Assembly: GCA_039881045.1 (NCBI GenBank)
Contig: JAYWVB010000031.1
Location: 62,001-126,000, forward strand
Origin: Chaetomium olivaceum
Lineage: Eukaryota > Ascomycota > Sordariomycetes > Sordariales > Chaetomiaceae
Direction of reading: 5' to 3'
DNA length: 64,000 bases
In this document: piece after piece, positions 42,210-53,376 of the stretch
Numbering within the stretch: the first letter of the stretch is position 1
How the letters are laid out: every line of letters starts with the position of its first letter
Notes under the pieces: model-generated
What the model was told of the DNA's origin: nothing
The model's input: only the letters and a program-made list of their open reading frames with translations
Database searches by the model: none
Translations under genes and position numbers: made by a program

Positions 42210-43689
42210 ATGGGCTGGCTCCGAATCCTCGCCGTCGCGGCCCTCTCCCTCTTGTCCTGGCGCGGAGCGAGCCAGTACAATACTGCCGGCGCGGCAGCCC
42301 CTCGGAAATTGACTTCTGTCTCGGCGCGCTCATGTACAGCAACACGTCAACATCCTCCCACGACCTCTTTCTCACCTTCACCATAACCCGGCACTCAGGC
42401 TCCGCCGTCGGCTGGACCGCCATCGGTGCCGGCAACCGCATGAATGGCGTACGTACCAATCCGAACGGCCTTTCTCTCGGTTTGCCCTGTTTCGGCTGTC
42501 TCAGGAGTTAGAGCAGAAGCATCCTGCTCCCCAGACGAAGAAATGCCCTCAAATGGAACAGTCTGAGCTAAGATCTGCAACAGGCCCTCATGTTCATCGT
42601 CTACGGCGACCCACTCTCACCCACCAACCCCCCCATCGTCAGCATCCGCACCTCTACCGGCCACTCCCAACCCGCCCTGCTCAGCCGCTCCGATCTGCCC
42701 GCGGGGATGGACCTCCGTGTTGTCTCCTCCCTCTGGGCCGCCCCTTCCCCAGTATACAAACCCACACCGCCACCGTCCATCTGGTCTGCTACTCTTGCGC
42801 CCTCTGGCCAACCGCCGATCTCTCGCCCCTCTCGTCCTCTCAGCCCTGGATCTGGGCATGGAATCCCTCGCAGCCGTTTGACGTCTACACCTTCGACGCC
42901 CACCTCGCGATGCACAAACATCACGCCGGTGCTGGCGGATGGGGCAACTTTTATCTTGATATGCGCCGCGCCGTGAGCACAGCCCGCTACCCCCCGTCGT
43001 TGCCGCCCATTCGACCAGGGGTAGATCGGTTCGGGGCGTCAGACACGCCGCTCTCTCTGGTTGGGATGGTGACCGGAAAAGGATCCGTCGTACACGGTGC
43101 GCTGTTGGCGCTTGTTTTCCTGGTCATATTCCCCATCGGCGTGGGGGGGATAAGGTCCGGTAGGAAGAGCGCGTATGCATGGCATTGGATGGTGCAGTGC
43201 GTAGCATCGGTAGGGCTGCTCGGGGGGGGTGGGCATGGGGATTGCGAAATGGGGGCGGATTGTGACAGGGCATCAGATAACGGGACTGGTGTTGGGAGCT
43301 TCGGTTGGTATTCAGGGACTTTTCGGGTGGTGGCATCATGTGCGGTATGTGAAGCGCCCGGGGAGGACATGGGTGTCACATGTGCACATCTGGTATGGGA
43401 GACTGTTTTGTGTGGCGGGGTGGGTAAACGTCGGGAGTGGGTTGTTGCTCAGGGGGTACGGTCGCAACAGTCCGATCTTTGTGACTGCGGCAGCCATTGC
43501 GTGTGTTGAGGGGCTAGGCTAGCGCTTGGAGTGTGGTTGTTTTGGGCCGAGGTAAGGCGAAGGCGGAAGCAGGTGTCATCAGCGGCGGACCCAGCATGGG
43601 CGAAGCTCAATGATACGGCCTTTGTTGTTGGGGACAGCGATGATGACGAATCGGAGAACGAGGGCAAGGCCGATCCAGCCGAGGATTGA
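42210..43689 (+). pseudogene. DOMON / cytochrome b561 iron-reductase-type gene, several frame breaks
   Basis: Membrane electron-transfer protein with a heme-binding DOMON domain outside and a cytochrome b561 core. It starts MGWLRILAVAALSLLSWRGA (signal peptide). After a frame change near 42268 it continues as VQYCRRGSPSEIDFCLGALM and GWTAIGAGNRMNG. A 135-bp intron (42449-42583) leads to ALMFIVYGDP. Further shifts occur near 42755 (to VHLVCYSCALW and the b561 linker WGNFYLDMRRA), near 43213 at a G run (to KWGRIVTGHQITGLVLGAS and the His pairs GWWHHVRYVK and VSHVHIWYGR), and near 43513. It ends at 43689 with an Arg-rich, acidic tail. Four or more shifts make it unreadable as written. It is either a real pseudogene or a badly sequenced gene. 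Confidence 0.75.
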
Positions 43690-45144
43690 GAATGTTGCCT
43701 TGTTCACCGAGATTATCTGATCTCACGAGAGATCTACTCGGAGCTACGGAATTTCCAAGCTCAAAACAATGACATCGAACGCCACCTAGTTATCACAGAA
43801 TCATCGTGCACCACAGAAGCTGATTGGCCCCTGACCTTCAGCTTTGATCACGAATGTTCTCACCATGTCTATTGTTTTCCCATGCGTCTATACACCACCG
43901 CCGGTTCTATCTCCAGTATGGGCCCTTCCCCAAAATACTTTGACACCTCATTCGTCCCCCGGATGTGTTGGTGAAGCACAGGGGACGCGCTGACTTGGTT
44001 GCTTTTGGCCCCCAACACCGCCACCACCACAATAAAGTCCATAAACCCCGCGAAATAGTCATGATCCCCAGTCTCATCCCGAAAAGACTATCAGCACTGA
44101 GGCTCTTGGTAAGATGCGGCAAATGGAAAAATACCGGCGCAAGAAGGCTTAATTAAAGCGTAAAAACGTCAGCCCCCAGGAAAATAAAACGAGGCGGGAA
44201 GAGATTCCTACACACTCGGATCCTGCTACTAAATGGCGAGGATTTGACTCTCTCCCTGTCTTTATTTTGCCCGATTCGTTGGTTGGATTTGAGACTGCGG
44301 ATAAAGAGAATGATATTCCTGTGGGAATTAAACATTGCACCAGAGTAAGATAGGTAGGTGTCTAACAGGCATCATATCTAAGGTACCGTAGTCCACTCCC
44401 GATGCCATTGTCTGGACGTGACAGCCACGGCTGCACGGTCAAGCTGACTCGGGGGATTCTCATGTATTGTCAGTCGTTAAGGGCGTATTTTTGATATTAT
44501 TTCCCCTTTCAGGTTATCACGAGGGGAGTGGGCAGGCGCGGTAACGGAGCATTTGTGCGAAATACCGCCTTCCCTTGCTGGCCGTTACACACATCATGTA
44601 CCTTGTAGGATCTGCGTAACCCCGCGGGATCCTTCCGGGCAGTTTCTCGGTCGTTTATATTTCGCCATGTTAGTTTGCGTTGCACAGCAGGGCTGTTGAT
44701 AGAACCCTGCATGGTTGACTCCGGTCGGAAATCTGGGCCTTCAATGGCCGTGTGAGGATGAGTCCGATCTCCCTGCAGCTCTACCATTCTGATGCACGGC
44801 GGAAAGACAGGACGTTTGTTTAAGCTCTCGGGCACATGCATCGTGGTAGTAGTGAGTTGTGTGTGGTGATATGTCTGGTAAACTGTTACTAGATGGCTCT
44901 GCACTGTAATTTCTGACTACGACATTGACGCAAAACTCCATCTTCAACCTCGACTTGCTTGGTTACGGTTGGACTCAACGAGTAGAAGCAAAAAGGCAAA
45001 CACAACCTGGGACCCCTGTGGTTGACGAAGGTCGGCTTTTTGGGTGAGTCTGGCCAGGAGACTCCACGTTTCTGGCAGCTGTTTGTTGTTAGCCATTAAT
45101 TACACCCTTTTACCTGAAATTGCCATTTCGAAAAAGGGGCGTAT
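43690..45144. other. Intergenic
   Basis: 1.45 kb without a recognisable gene. Open frames such as 44509-44904 (minus) have no protein-like features. Confidence 0.45.
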
Positions 45145-46242
45145 TTAAGATACCTTTTCTCGAATGGCCATCTTCTTCTCCTTGGCCTCTTGGTCCAGCT
45201 CCATGTCGCCCATCATACGCCAGAGGGCCTCAACGCTGCTGACTGGTGTCGGCGGCCTCGCGACATTCTTCGCATTCTTGACCGTGTCGATCTCACTGGC
45301 GTACAGCGACTCAGCAGCAGCCAGTATCTGCTGGCGGTAGCGCTGGATATCTCTCTCAGACCATGCGCTGGTGCTTCGGTGCAGCGAAGACAAGAAGGTG
45401 TAGAGCGAGTGGCTGCGGCTGAGAGATTGGGCCCAATATGACGCTGTATCTTCCTCGAACTGAGCGGTGTAGTACTGCGTGGCCATGTCGTCGATGCTTT
45501 CAAACCCGGCCTCTTGAACGGCACGGATGATGTGTTGGATTCGGCTCTCTAGGTCTCTTCCCCTCCTCTCTGACGGATGCTCCTTGTGGTAGTGAGACTC
45601 GGTGTCGCTGACGGGTGTAGGCATCGGGAAAGCAGGGGGGATCTTAGCCTCGGGGGGTTGCGGTATCGGCATCGGCGATGGTTGGGGCACGTGGTGGAAA
45701 ACCCATGGGCGCAAGGTCGTGGTGCACTTTGTGGTGCACGTCGTGATGGGCGAGGTAGTTGTGATGGTCTCCCATCGCATCCTCCTGCTGGTCCATGTCG
45801 GGGGCGCCCAAGCTGGCAAGGAGAAAGTCGGTCTCGCGATCCACATCGACCGAGCCGTTCGTCATCTGCCCCATGTGGTGATCCATGTCGGTGCAGTCGG
45901 CCAGCGAGAAGTCCAACGATGACGAAACGGGTCGTCTGGCTGGTCAAAGTCGACGAGATGTGCTGGTGTCGTTCCCGATTCTCGCTCGGTGTAGGCAGGC
46001 TTGTCCGGCTCGTTTCCTGCGTTGGATTTCACCCTAGGAAGAGGTTAGCGGAATCATTGGGGTCACAGTTTGTGGCGTTCGAGGGAAGGCTCACGCTGGC
46101 GATGCTTCCGCTGCGCCAGCCGATTCCTCCTCCGCTTTGCTTCCTGTTCGTCCCCGTGGACGATGGGAATCTGCAGCGGCACCACGGCGACGGTCGAAGG
46201 GTCGAACCTTTCCCGCCCGCGGGGGTTCCCGTTCTTGGACAT
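45145..46242 (-). CDS. bZIP-like transcription factor, frame-broken
   Basis: Probable DNA-binding regulator. Minus-strand ATG at 46242 gives MSKNGNPRGRERFDPS and then the basic region EAKRRRNRLAQRKHRQ (N..A..R...R spacing of Yap-type bZIP proteins). It is cut by a GTGAGC...TAG intron at about 46094-46034. Downstream, coding text continues in changing frames: GNEPDKPAYTERESGTTPAH, then after about 45920 SLDFSLADCTDMDHHMGQMT, then after about 45680 PVSDTESHYHKEHPSERRGR and a helical C-terminus with IQHIIRAVQEAGFESIDDMA. It ends at 45145. Exon 2 does not keep phase with exon 1 as written, and two or more further shifts are needed. It may be the cluster regulator by position (inferred), if functional. 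Confidence 0.6.
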
Positions 46243-49217
46243 GGTGATTCGGTTTGGTGGATCAAAGAGTCTGTAAGGGACTCTGTAAAATGCAACGCTA
46301 GATGGCTTAGGGGATTTGAGCTTCCAGGTTGGATTTTAGGTTGCGACGCCAAGGGAGAAGGTGCATAAGGCCTCCAAGCTTTCGGGAACGATTGAGGCGG
46401 GCATCGACGGCATACGAACCATACGAACCGAATCGGACGTCAGGTCGTCTGAAAACGCCAAAAGGATTGAATCGCACGCTGGGCGCCAATGCGTCCATGG
46501 CTTTCATCAAGCTTTTTCGGGTGCCGCCGGAGGTTTTATCTGCCCAATCCTTCTTGCAGCCCGCAGGTACAGAGTAAGTCCCGAGTATTGGATCTTGTGG
46601 CGGCCGCGGCCCCCAACAATACCTCCCCCTAATCCCCGGGCCACGCCACCACCTCGCCAGCAGACGCGGTCTCCCCAACATCCGCATCGCCACCGCCTTC
46701 CTCCCCTTCGCTGACTACAACGGCTTGCAGGTACCACGCACGCCTTGGTTTCGCCGTTGGCTAAGGTACCTGTTGGTTCGTCCAGAGGCACGGATGCGGT
46801 TCAATTCCGCACGCGCGTGCATCGCAACTCCGACCCCGGTGGGCCTGGCACCGGACATTTCAAAATCCCTGGTAACGTTTCTGTCGGTCCCGTCTCTCCT
46901 TCCTGTTCAGGCCGGCCTGCCCCGTCATACTGTCCGAACCTGTGGTCGCGGTTGGCGAGTTCTACAGTGGCTACAGGAAACCAAATCCTCTTCCTACTGT
47001 GTATGCTGTATACATAAGGTAGGTCCATATCTAGCTGCGCCGCTCGCAACGCACTCACCCACGAGCTCACCCCGCTCCCCCGCTCGCACGAGCTTAAAGC
47101 GGTGAGGCTCACGACTCCACCCTGCTCACCTGGCTCGCCTGGCTCACCCGGATTGGCGGGTGCGTGAGCCGGAGCCATGCACGCAATAGTAGCGTGATCC
47201 CGAAAAGGATGTAATTGCGTCTGACCGGTTGCACGAGGATCGCATAGGGGAGAACCAACTGCTGTTTCCGAATCAGAATCACCGGTGGTATTATGTCGAA
47301 AGGCAACGCCCGAACCAGATGCTGGTCAGTGTCTCAATGCGTGTCTCCCCGTCTGGACAGAGGGAGCCAGCCGTTAGTTTCCCGTTTCGAAGTTCGCAGA
47401 GCGCGTCTTCGCTCCTCTTATCTAACAGATTTGTCTGGATCTGAGGGCTATGTTTTGGCGGTTGGTCTGGCAGATTGAAAACAACTTATACCGTCATGGA
47501 TTGCACTCACCTCTTCAGCATAGACTCAACGTCAGAAGTGGTTCCTGCATGTGGCTTTCACAACGGGCTATCATGATTACAAATGTAAAGACTTTAGTAT
47601 AACTGAATATCCAAGACATGCCAAACCATAAAAAGAGCTCTCTACCAATCTGCGCTGGGAGCTGGCTTCTCAGTTCCCAAAGTCAAATCTCCGCGAATAC
47701 CACAACCGCCTTATAATGGTCGCATTAGTCTAGAGGAACGCCGAATTTTGTGAGTAAATCAGGGCACCTATTGTGTACGGCCATAAATAATATATATTGA
47801 ACTCAATAATTAAAGAACAACTCTAGATTCTATTAGTCAGCCGAAAGTAGCCGCATGGAATGAGTTAACGTAAAGGCCAGGTAATATAGTCCTGAGGTAA
47901 CGACATAAAAGAATCTTGTGCGTCGAGAAACTCATAACTGTGTTTATATAGCGAGCCTCCCCTGGAACTTGTTCTGTTAGGGTGGGGTCTAATCGGAGGT
48001 ATCTTACAAAGGTAATAGGTTTGGTACGGCGAAAAGGTATACAACAAGGATTATCTTCCCGCGACCCCCTGTGTGGTCGCCGAACGTCGCCATATCCGTA
48101 ACAGTTTCGGATGGTTCTGATGCGGCCTAATGCTTTGCTTGCTCTCCGAGGCCATCTTCCTGTAGGGTTATAGTAAATTCCGCTCTGGTGCCGGCTTCTG
48201 ATGTAATGGCAGGGACTGCTTCGACGATAAGAAGTTTCTCTAACAACGAGCCCTTATTCGACAAAATCGTTAAAGGCAACTGACGAACGGTAGGGACGTC
48301 TCGTAGGTAGGAAGGAGCTGAAGAGTTAGATGCTGGATGTCTGCGTATATGGGTTCGTGAGATATTATAGGTACGAGCGCTAGACTGGGTTACCTTCTGG
48401 GTTACCTTCGAGCTGGGTTTGTCAAAGATGGTCAGCAGTTCTAAGGCGACGGGACAGGTCCGTAGGGCCAGCATCCGCTTCTAGCTTCACACACTCGTGA
48501 CGTAAAAACTAATACTTCAAGGCAAGGCGGCTTTGTGACCAGGTCAGCTTGCAACAGTGGTTGATTTGCTGGGCCGAGTGGCACTGCAATGACTGGCTGC
48601 CAGACAGTTGGGTTCAAACGACCCTAGTTGTGCAAATATTGAGAACTCCTCCCGATGTTATCGAGTCAGGCCGGAAAGAGCATGCACTGCAAGCTTGTCG
48701 TTTCGTGCATTACGATCGGGAGATACCACAGGCCTCTGGCGGGTGAATTGGAAAGGTGGGCGTCTCCCGAAACATAACTGCTCTGGTCTCGGGAATGCAA
48801 AACCACCCAAAGTTTGATCCAAATCGGACGGCCGTCGAGTCGGGATAATGACTCGTTCTAAATGTCCGCTTATTCGTAGCAACAGCATACGCCACGTTTC
48901 GTCATCAGCGAGATTCTCGTAATTTTCAAAAACGTAAGGTAAGCAGGCAGGTTTGGTGGCCTGGTGATATCCGGTCGAGCAGAAGTGATCGTGTCGCGTG
49001 TCGGACGCGGCTACATGATCAGTGGGGGACGGTGGCCTCCAGGCTCTCATTGCAACACACCACAGCATGACTGACATCAACATGAGTCGATCTAACTTGT
49101 GACAGCAACGTCATCGTCCTCTCAACCATATCACATTGTGTTCTACCAAAGTAGGCTCATGCTAGTGATGTTATTATAGATGTTATTATACCCCCCCCCC
49201 CCCCCCCCACAATCTCC
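46243..49217. other. Long intergenic stretch, partly AT-rich
   Basis: 3 kb with no supported gene. 47.03-47.17 kb is rich in GCTCAC/CTCACC motifs (imperfect repeats). 47.5-48.1 kb is AT-rich, with TATATATTGAACTCAATAAT-like text, as in decayed DNA. Minus frames at 48127-48474 and 48658-49083 have some protein-like segments but no recognised family. A run of 18 C precedes the SDR stop codon side. Confidence 0.45.
49191..49208. repeat. C18 homopolymer
   Basis: Eighteen consecutive C on the plus strand, within 10 bases of the SDR gene's stop codon (minus strand), so in its 3' UTR. Its length is likely uncertain in any assembly. Confidence 0.9.
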
Positions 49218-50361
49218 CTACCAAGTAAACTCCTCCCCAACCAACCTCTCCGACAACGCCCACAACCTCTCCGCCTCATCACTCCTCGCCGCCCTCGGAT
49301 GGCCCGGCTGCACAACCTGGCAATCCACCAGAAACGCACCCCAATTCTCCCTCCCCTCTCGCTCCTCCCCCGGCGGCCCCAACCGCGGATCCAGCGCCGC
49401 CACCAGACTCGTCGCCGACCCCGCCCCAAGCGTCTTGTACGTGTACTCCCCCGTCTCAAACATGGTTGCAATCCCGCGCACGATCTCCGGGTTGGCGCTC
49501 CGCGCCAGCTCCGTCTGGATCACGCCCGGGTGCACGGCCAGGCTCAGGATCCCGTACCGCTCGTACAGCCGCCGCGTCAGCGCGATCCCGAAGAGCACGT
49601 TGGCCACCTTGCTCTGGTTGTAGGCTTCTAGCGGTGTGTAGGACAGGTTTTGCGCGTCGGGGATGTTCCACATCGCGTGGAAGGCGTAGTTGGGTTGTTC
49701 GTCCGGGGGCAGGTCCGCGTTTTTGCGCTCGAAGTTGGGGTCGCTCCATCGGATTGCTGCCGTGTGCGGGGAGCCGGAGCTGACGTTGATGATGCGGGTG
49801 GTCCCCTTGGGGTTGGTTTGCGCGGCGAGGAGGAGCTTGGGCATGAGCAGGCAGGTGAGCAGGAAGTGCCCGATGTGGTTGGTTGCGAAGGTCAGCTCGA
49901 TGCCGTCCTCGCTGAGGGAGCGTTCTGGGATGAGGGCTACGCCGGCGCTGTTGATGATTATGTCGAGGGTGGGTACATCGGCCCAGGAGAGGACCTTGGC
50001 GGCGCCGGCGCGCACGGAGGCTTGGCTGGAGAGGTCGATCTGGAGAAGCCGGTAGTCGACGTTGGGGAACTCGGCTTTTAGCGCGTCGATGCTCTGCTGC
50101 AGCTTGGACGGGGTGCGACCGGTGATGATGAGGTGGGCGGGCGATTGGGATGCCTGGTGAGTACGTCCGTCAGCTTGCTCAGAAAAGCAGCCTGTGGGTA
50201 CTGGGTAGACCTACGATGGCATGTGCAGTTGAATGCCCGATCCCCGCAAGGTTTACACCAGTAACGATGACGGTCTTGCCCCGGATTGCATCAGGGAATG
50301 CCTGAGCAACCTCCAAGGCTTCAGTCTTGTCGTTGAACTCCGGGTGGGATGTGGCCGTCAT
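49218..50361 (-). CDS. Short-chain dehydrogenase/reductase
   Basis: NAD(P)-dependent oxidoreductase of the classical SDR type. Two minus-strand exons, 50361-50215 and 50153-49218, with a 61-bp phase-0 intron, give 360 residues. The cofactor motif is TGVNLAGIG (TGxxxGxG pattern, about 34-42). NSAG follows near residue 128, the catalytic Ser is in NVSSGSP, and the YNQSK motif (YxxxK) lies around residue 235. LAVHPGVIQTELAR is the usual post-catalytic block. It resembles the retinol-dehydrogenase/WW-oxidoreductase-like group that is abundant in fungi. No pathway context; it stands outside the RiPP-like cluster. Confidence 0.92.
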
Positions 50362-50953
50362 TGTGACAAATTTCAGTAACCAGGTTAATCAAGTCAAAAG
50401 ATGATACTTGAGGGCTGAACTACTATTCTTTGGCTATCGAAGGGGAACTGGGCGTCAGATATTGCTCCGCCTTAGCTTCAGGGGACGTCTTTGATGGGCA
50501 TATCGAAGCCATTTATACCAGCAAATTCCCCGCATCAGCCGCGTTGCACCGAGCGTTGCTAATGAGAGACGATGCTCATGGATTTAGCGGACTTAAACTC
50601 GACGGACTTAAAACGGCTGGACAAGTTGGTCAGACTTGGCACATCTCACGGAATATGCGACAGCTGGTGATCATCGAGGATACTTGAAGAAGAGGGTAAG
50701 GGCAGGATGGTAGTCGGAAAAGATGGTAACACGGCAAGTCCGACGCAGCATGGATATTGATATGTCACCTCCAATCACAACTTGTTTTAGCTCCCGCCTT
50801 TTTCTCGGAGACTCAATTCGGAATGCGAGCAGGCCGCTCTAGGTAAAGCTACTAGATTTGGCGACCGCTGAAGTTATGTCGAAGGGTGCAGATGAGGCGA
50901 GTTGGGGGGAGGGAGGAACCCCTTGGGCTCCATCCCCTCCTTCCCCCTACCTT
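50362..50953. other. Intergenic
   Basis: No gene seen. It holds the SDR promoter (minus strand) and the 3' part of the next minus-strand gene. Confidence 0.45.
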
Positions 50954-51548
50954 TCAGCAGGAACCCTCCTTCTTGAGGTCTCCTTGCTTAGCATCCTCAT
51001 GCTTGAAGTCCTCCTTCTTAAATTTCTCTTGCTTCACCCCCTCCGGATTGACCCCCTCCCCCTTCTCGATGCCCCGCTCATTCCTCACAACCGCCCTCTC
51101 CGGCCGAAACAGCACACAATCCTCCTCCCCCTTCTTCACAAGTGCCCGCTCCTTCAGAAAAGCCACCTCATCATCCTCCCTTTCCTCCTTAACCTCCTCC
51201 TTAACTTCCCGCACCCCAGCCCACCCCAACACCTTCCTCAACGCCCGCCCCCGATTCACCTCCCCTTCCAACGCCGCCTCCACTCCCTCAATCCACTTCT
51301 CAATGATCCCCACCCGGCGCCGACACTGCGTACAGCGGGTATGGGAGCGCGCCTGTGCCTCCCGCGCGCGTGTCCACGACGACTCGGGTCTCGTAGACTT
51401 CTAGGTCGTTGGGGCATGAGTCCCATTGCCCGCCGCCGCCGGCGGACTGCACGGCCGCGCAGCTGACTTGGAAGGACCGGCTGGGTAGGCGCGCGCGGCA
51501 GTTAGGGCGGGTGCACTTGAAGGAGCGCCATTTGAGGATGTGGCACAT
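50954..51548 (-). CDS. Small Cys-containing, Lys/Glu-tailed protein of unknown function, frame-broken
   Basis: The minus-strand frame starts MCHILKWRSFKCTRPNCRAR with several Cys (CxxxxC) and SFQVSCAAVQSAGGGGQWDS. Near 51360, at a short G run, the reading moves one base to EAQARSHTRCTQCRRRVGII, then EKWIEGVEAALEGEVNRG and a highly charged Lys/Glu tail ending at 50954. Removing one base yields about 197 residues. The CxxC pairs suggest metal binding. Similar Cys-start, charged-tail proteins occur as unnamed genes in ascomycetes; no function known. Confidence 0.55.
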
Positions 51549-53376
51549 TGGGGTGGAGGTTGTTGAGGTTCTGGTGGGGGTTGAGGCTGTGGTTGTTGGT
51601 TGTGGTTCTTGTGGTGGTTACGGTTGTGGCCGTGGTTATGGATGTGGATGTAGTTGTGGTTGTTGAGATTGTTGGTGGTTTCTTGTATTGTTGGGAGGGG
51701 TGTGTGTGAGAGAGAGGAGTTTGTCGGTTATCTGTTGGGAGGGAAGAAGTCAGTGATGCGTTCGGTGGGGCGAAGCTAGTATGGGATGGGATGTCATGAT
51801 GTCACGTACTTTGGAGGTTGGTTGATTTTTTCGTCACCCCTCATCGCCGCCGCTTGGTGGCTGGGTCGGGATGGTTGGGAAATGGTTGTGGGGAAGCTGC
51901 AACGACAAGTTGAAAGAAGTGCGAAGGGGGAAGAAAGGTTCTATTGAAAACAACCTTGTGTGTGACCTAAGCGGAACTGCGGCTGCGAGGCGGCTGGTCT
52001 TGCGGCTGGTGTGAACTGTGCTCTCAGGGCTGAGGAGTTTGGCGGTTGGTGTGTTTTCGAACTCACAGTTGTGTGCTCTCGCGGGTGGTCATCTCCCGCG
52101 GGTCGTGGGCTTTCACAGTTGTTGCCTTACAGTCATGTGCCCCCACGGTTGGTTAGTCCCTGTACCTAGTGGAGTTCTTAAACTTTCGGCTCTCAGAGAG
52201 CCAACATAATATCCACAGCACGTATAAGCTGGGCGGGGAGCAGGTTCTGTATATCAGGGCGTGGCGAATGATTGTGCGACACCTCAGCCAAGAGCATCCG
52301 GGGTTGGTTGTAGAGTAGGGTTGGGGGGCAGTGAGCGAGGCGTTCCCATCGCCCACAGCTGTGTGCTCTTGAGGCTGTCGAGTCCTCATGGTTACCCAGT
52401 TCCGTGGTTCTGAGCTCTCAAGACCGCCATGTCTTGACAGATGGACAGACAGACAGGCATAAGTAGGGCACTGTGAACGTGCAACCAGTCGGAAAATCAT
52501 GAACCAACCCCAAAAATGACATAGATCTGGGTAGAGTTGCTCTTGAACTAGCCAAGACTTTAGAGACTTGATATTGACCGTGCACGCTCGCCCCCTTTAT
52601 TATAACCAGGTTCAGGAATGGGTACAGCAGGTCGGCACAAATGCCCGTGGTTGTGAAATAAGCGCCAGACTACTTAATTCAGCAGCTGCGCTTGCAAAGA
52701 GGAGAGACACTTCTGACTTCACAATGCAGATCACTGGGTACGTTAAAACTGGTCTTTGTTATGGCCACAATACCTACCCTTGAATATTGTCCTCAGAGAA
52801 AAAAGGGAAGGGTGAGGATTGAGGTTAGCCAACAGTACGGTAGATGACTAACTTCACAAGCCTATCAAGACCTATAAATTCATAATCTAGCATGCTTTCA
52901 AGGAGGAGTTGTAAGTTTTGTGGGCTTGCTTGCTTTACTACAGCATAAAGCTATTTCCCACAATTTGATGCTGACAACGACTGAGATCGGAGCAAAAGTC
53001 AGGCTCCTTTATCATGAGCCATAATCACAAAATCGCTGTTGATAAACATTCGATAAGTATTAGTTGACCCTGGTTGGTTACTTTGATGATTTTGTGGTCA
53101 TGTTCCACTTGGACGTGCTCCTTTTGATTTCCTGCTTTGGTATCTAGAACTTAGAATTTCAGCCTTTTCCCCATCTTCTCGCCTGGGGTAAGTCTGGCAA
53201 TGTCATATCCAGACCAAAGACTTGCTGCATGGGTGTTGCATGGGTGTGGCTGAAATTCGAACCCCAGCGAGGTGAGCCGCCCTGGCTTCGCCTCAACCGC
53301 AGCGACGCGTCAGCGCCCAATCAGGGGAGATCACCAGCGGGACATCTTGGGTTTGACGGCGAATCCAACAAAATAA
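51549..53376. other. Intergenic
   Basis: 1.8 kb without a supported gene. A GTGGTT-rich tract lies at 51.56-51.69 kb. The 16-base string CACAG(T/C)TGTGTGCTCT occurs near 52.07 and 52.36 kb in similar surroundings, suggesting a small diverged duplication. Confidence 0.45.

Noticed and set aside
26173..46242. Search for tyrosinase, P450, FMO, methyltransferase or NRPS/PKS genes that would assign the cluster to a known pathway
   Set aside because: None found in any frame of the interval; the cluster call rests on precursor, DUF3328, peptidases and transporters only.
48127..49083. Two minus-strand frames (115 and 141 residues)
   Set aside because: Some protein-like words but no recognised family, start context or splice structure; surrounding DNA is degenerate.
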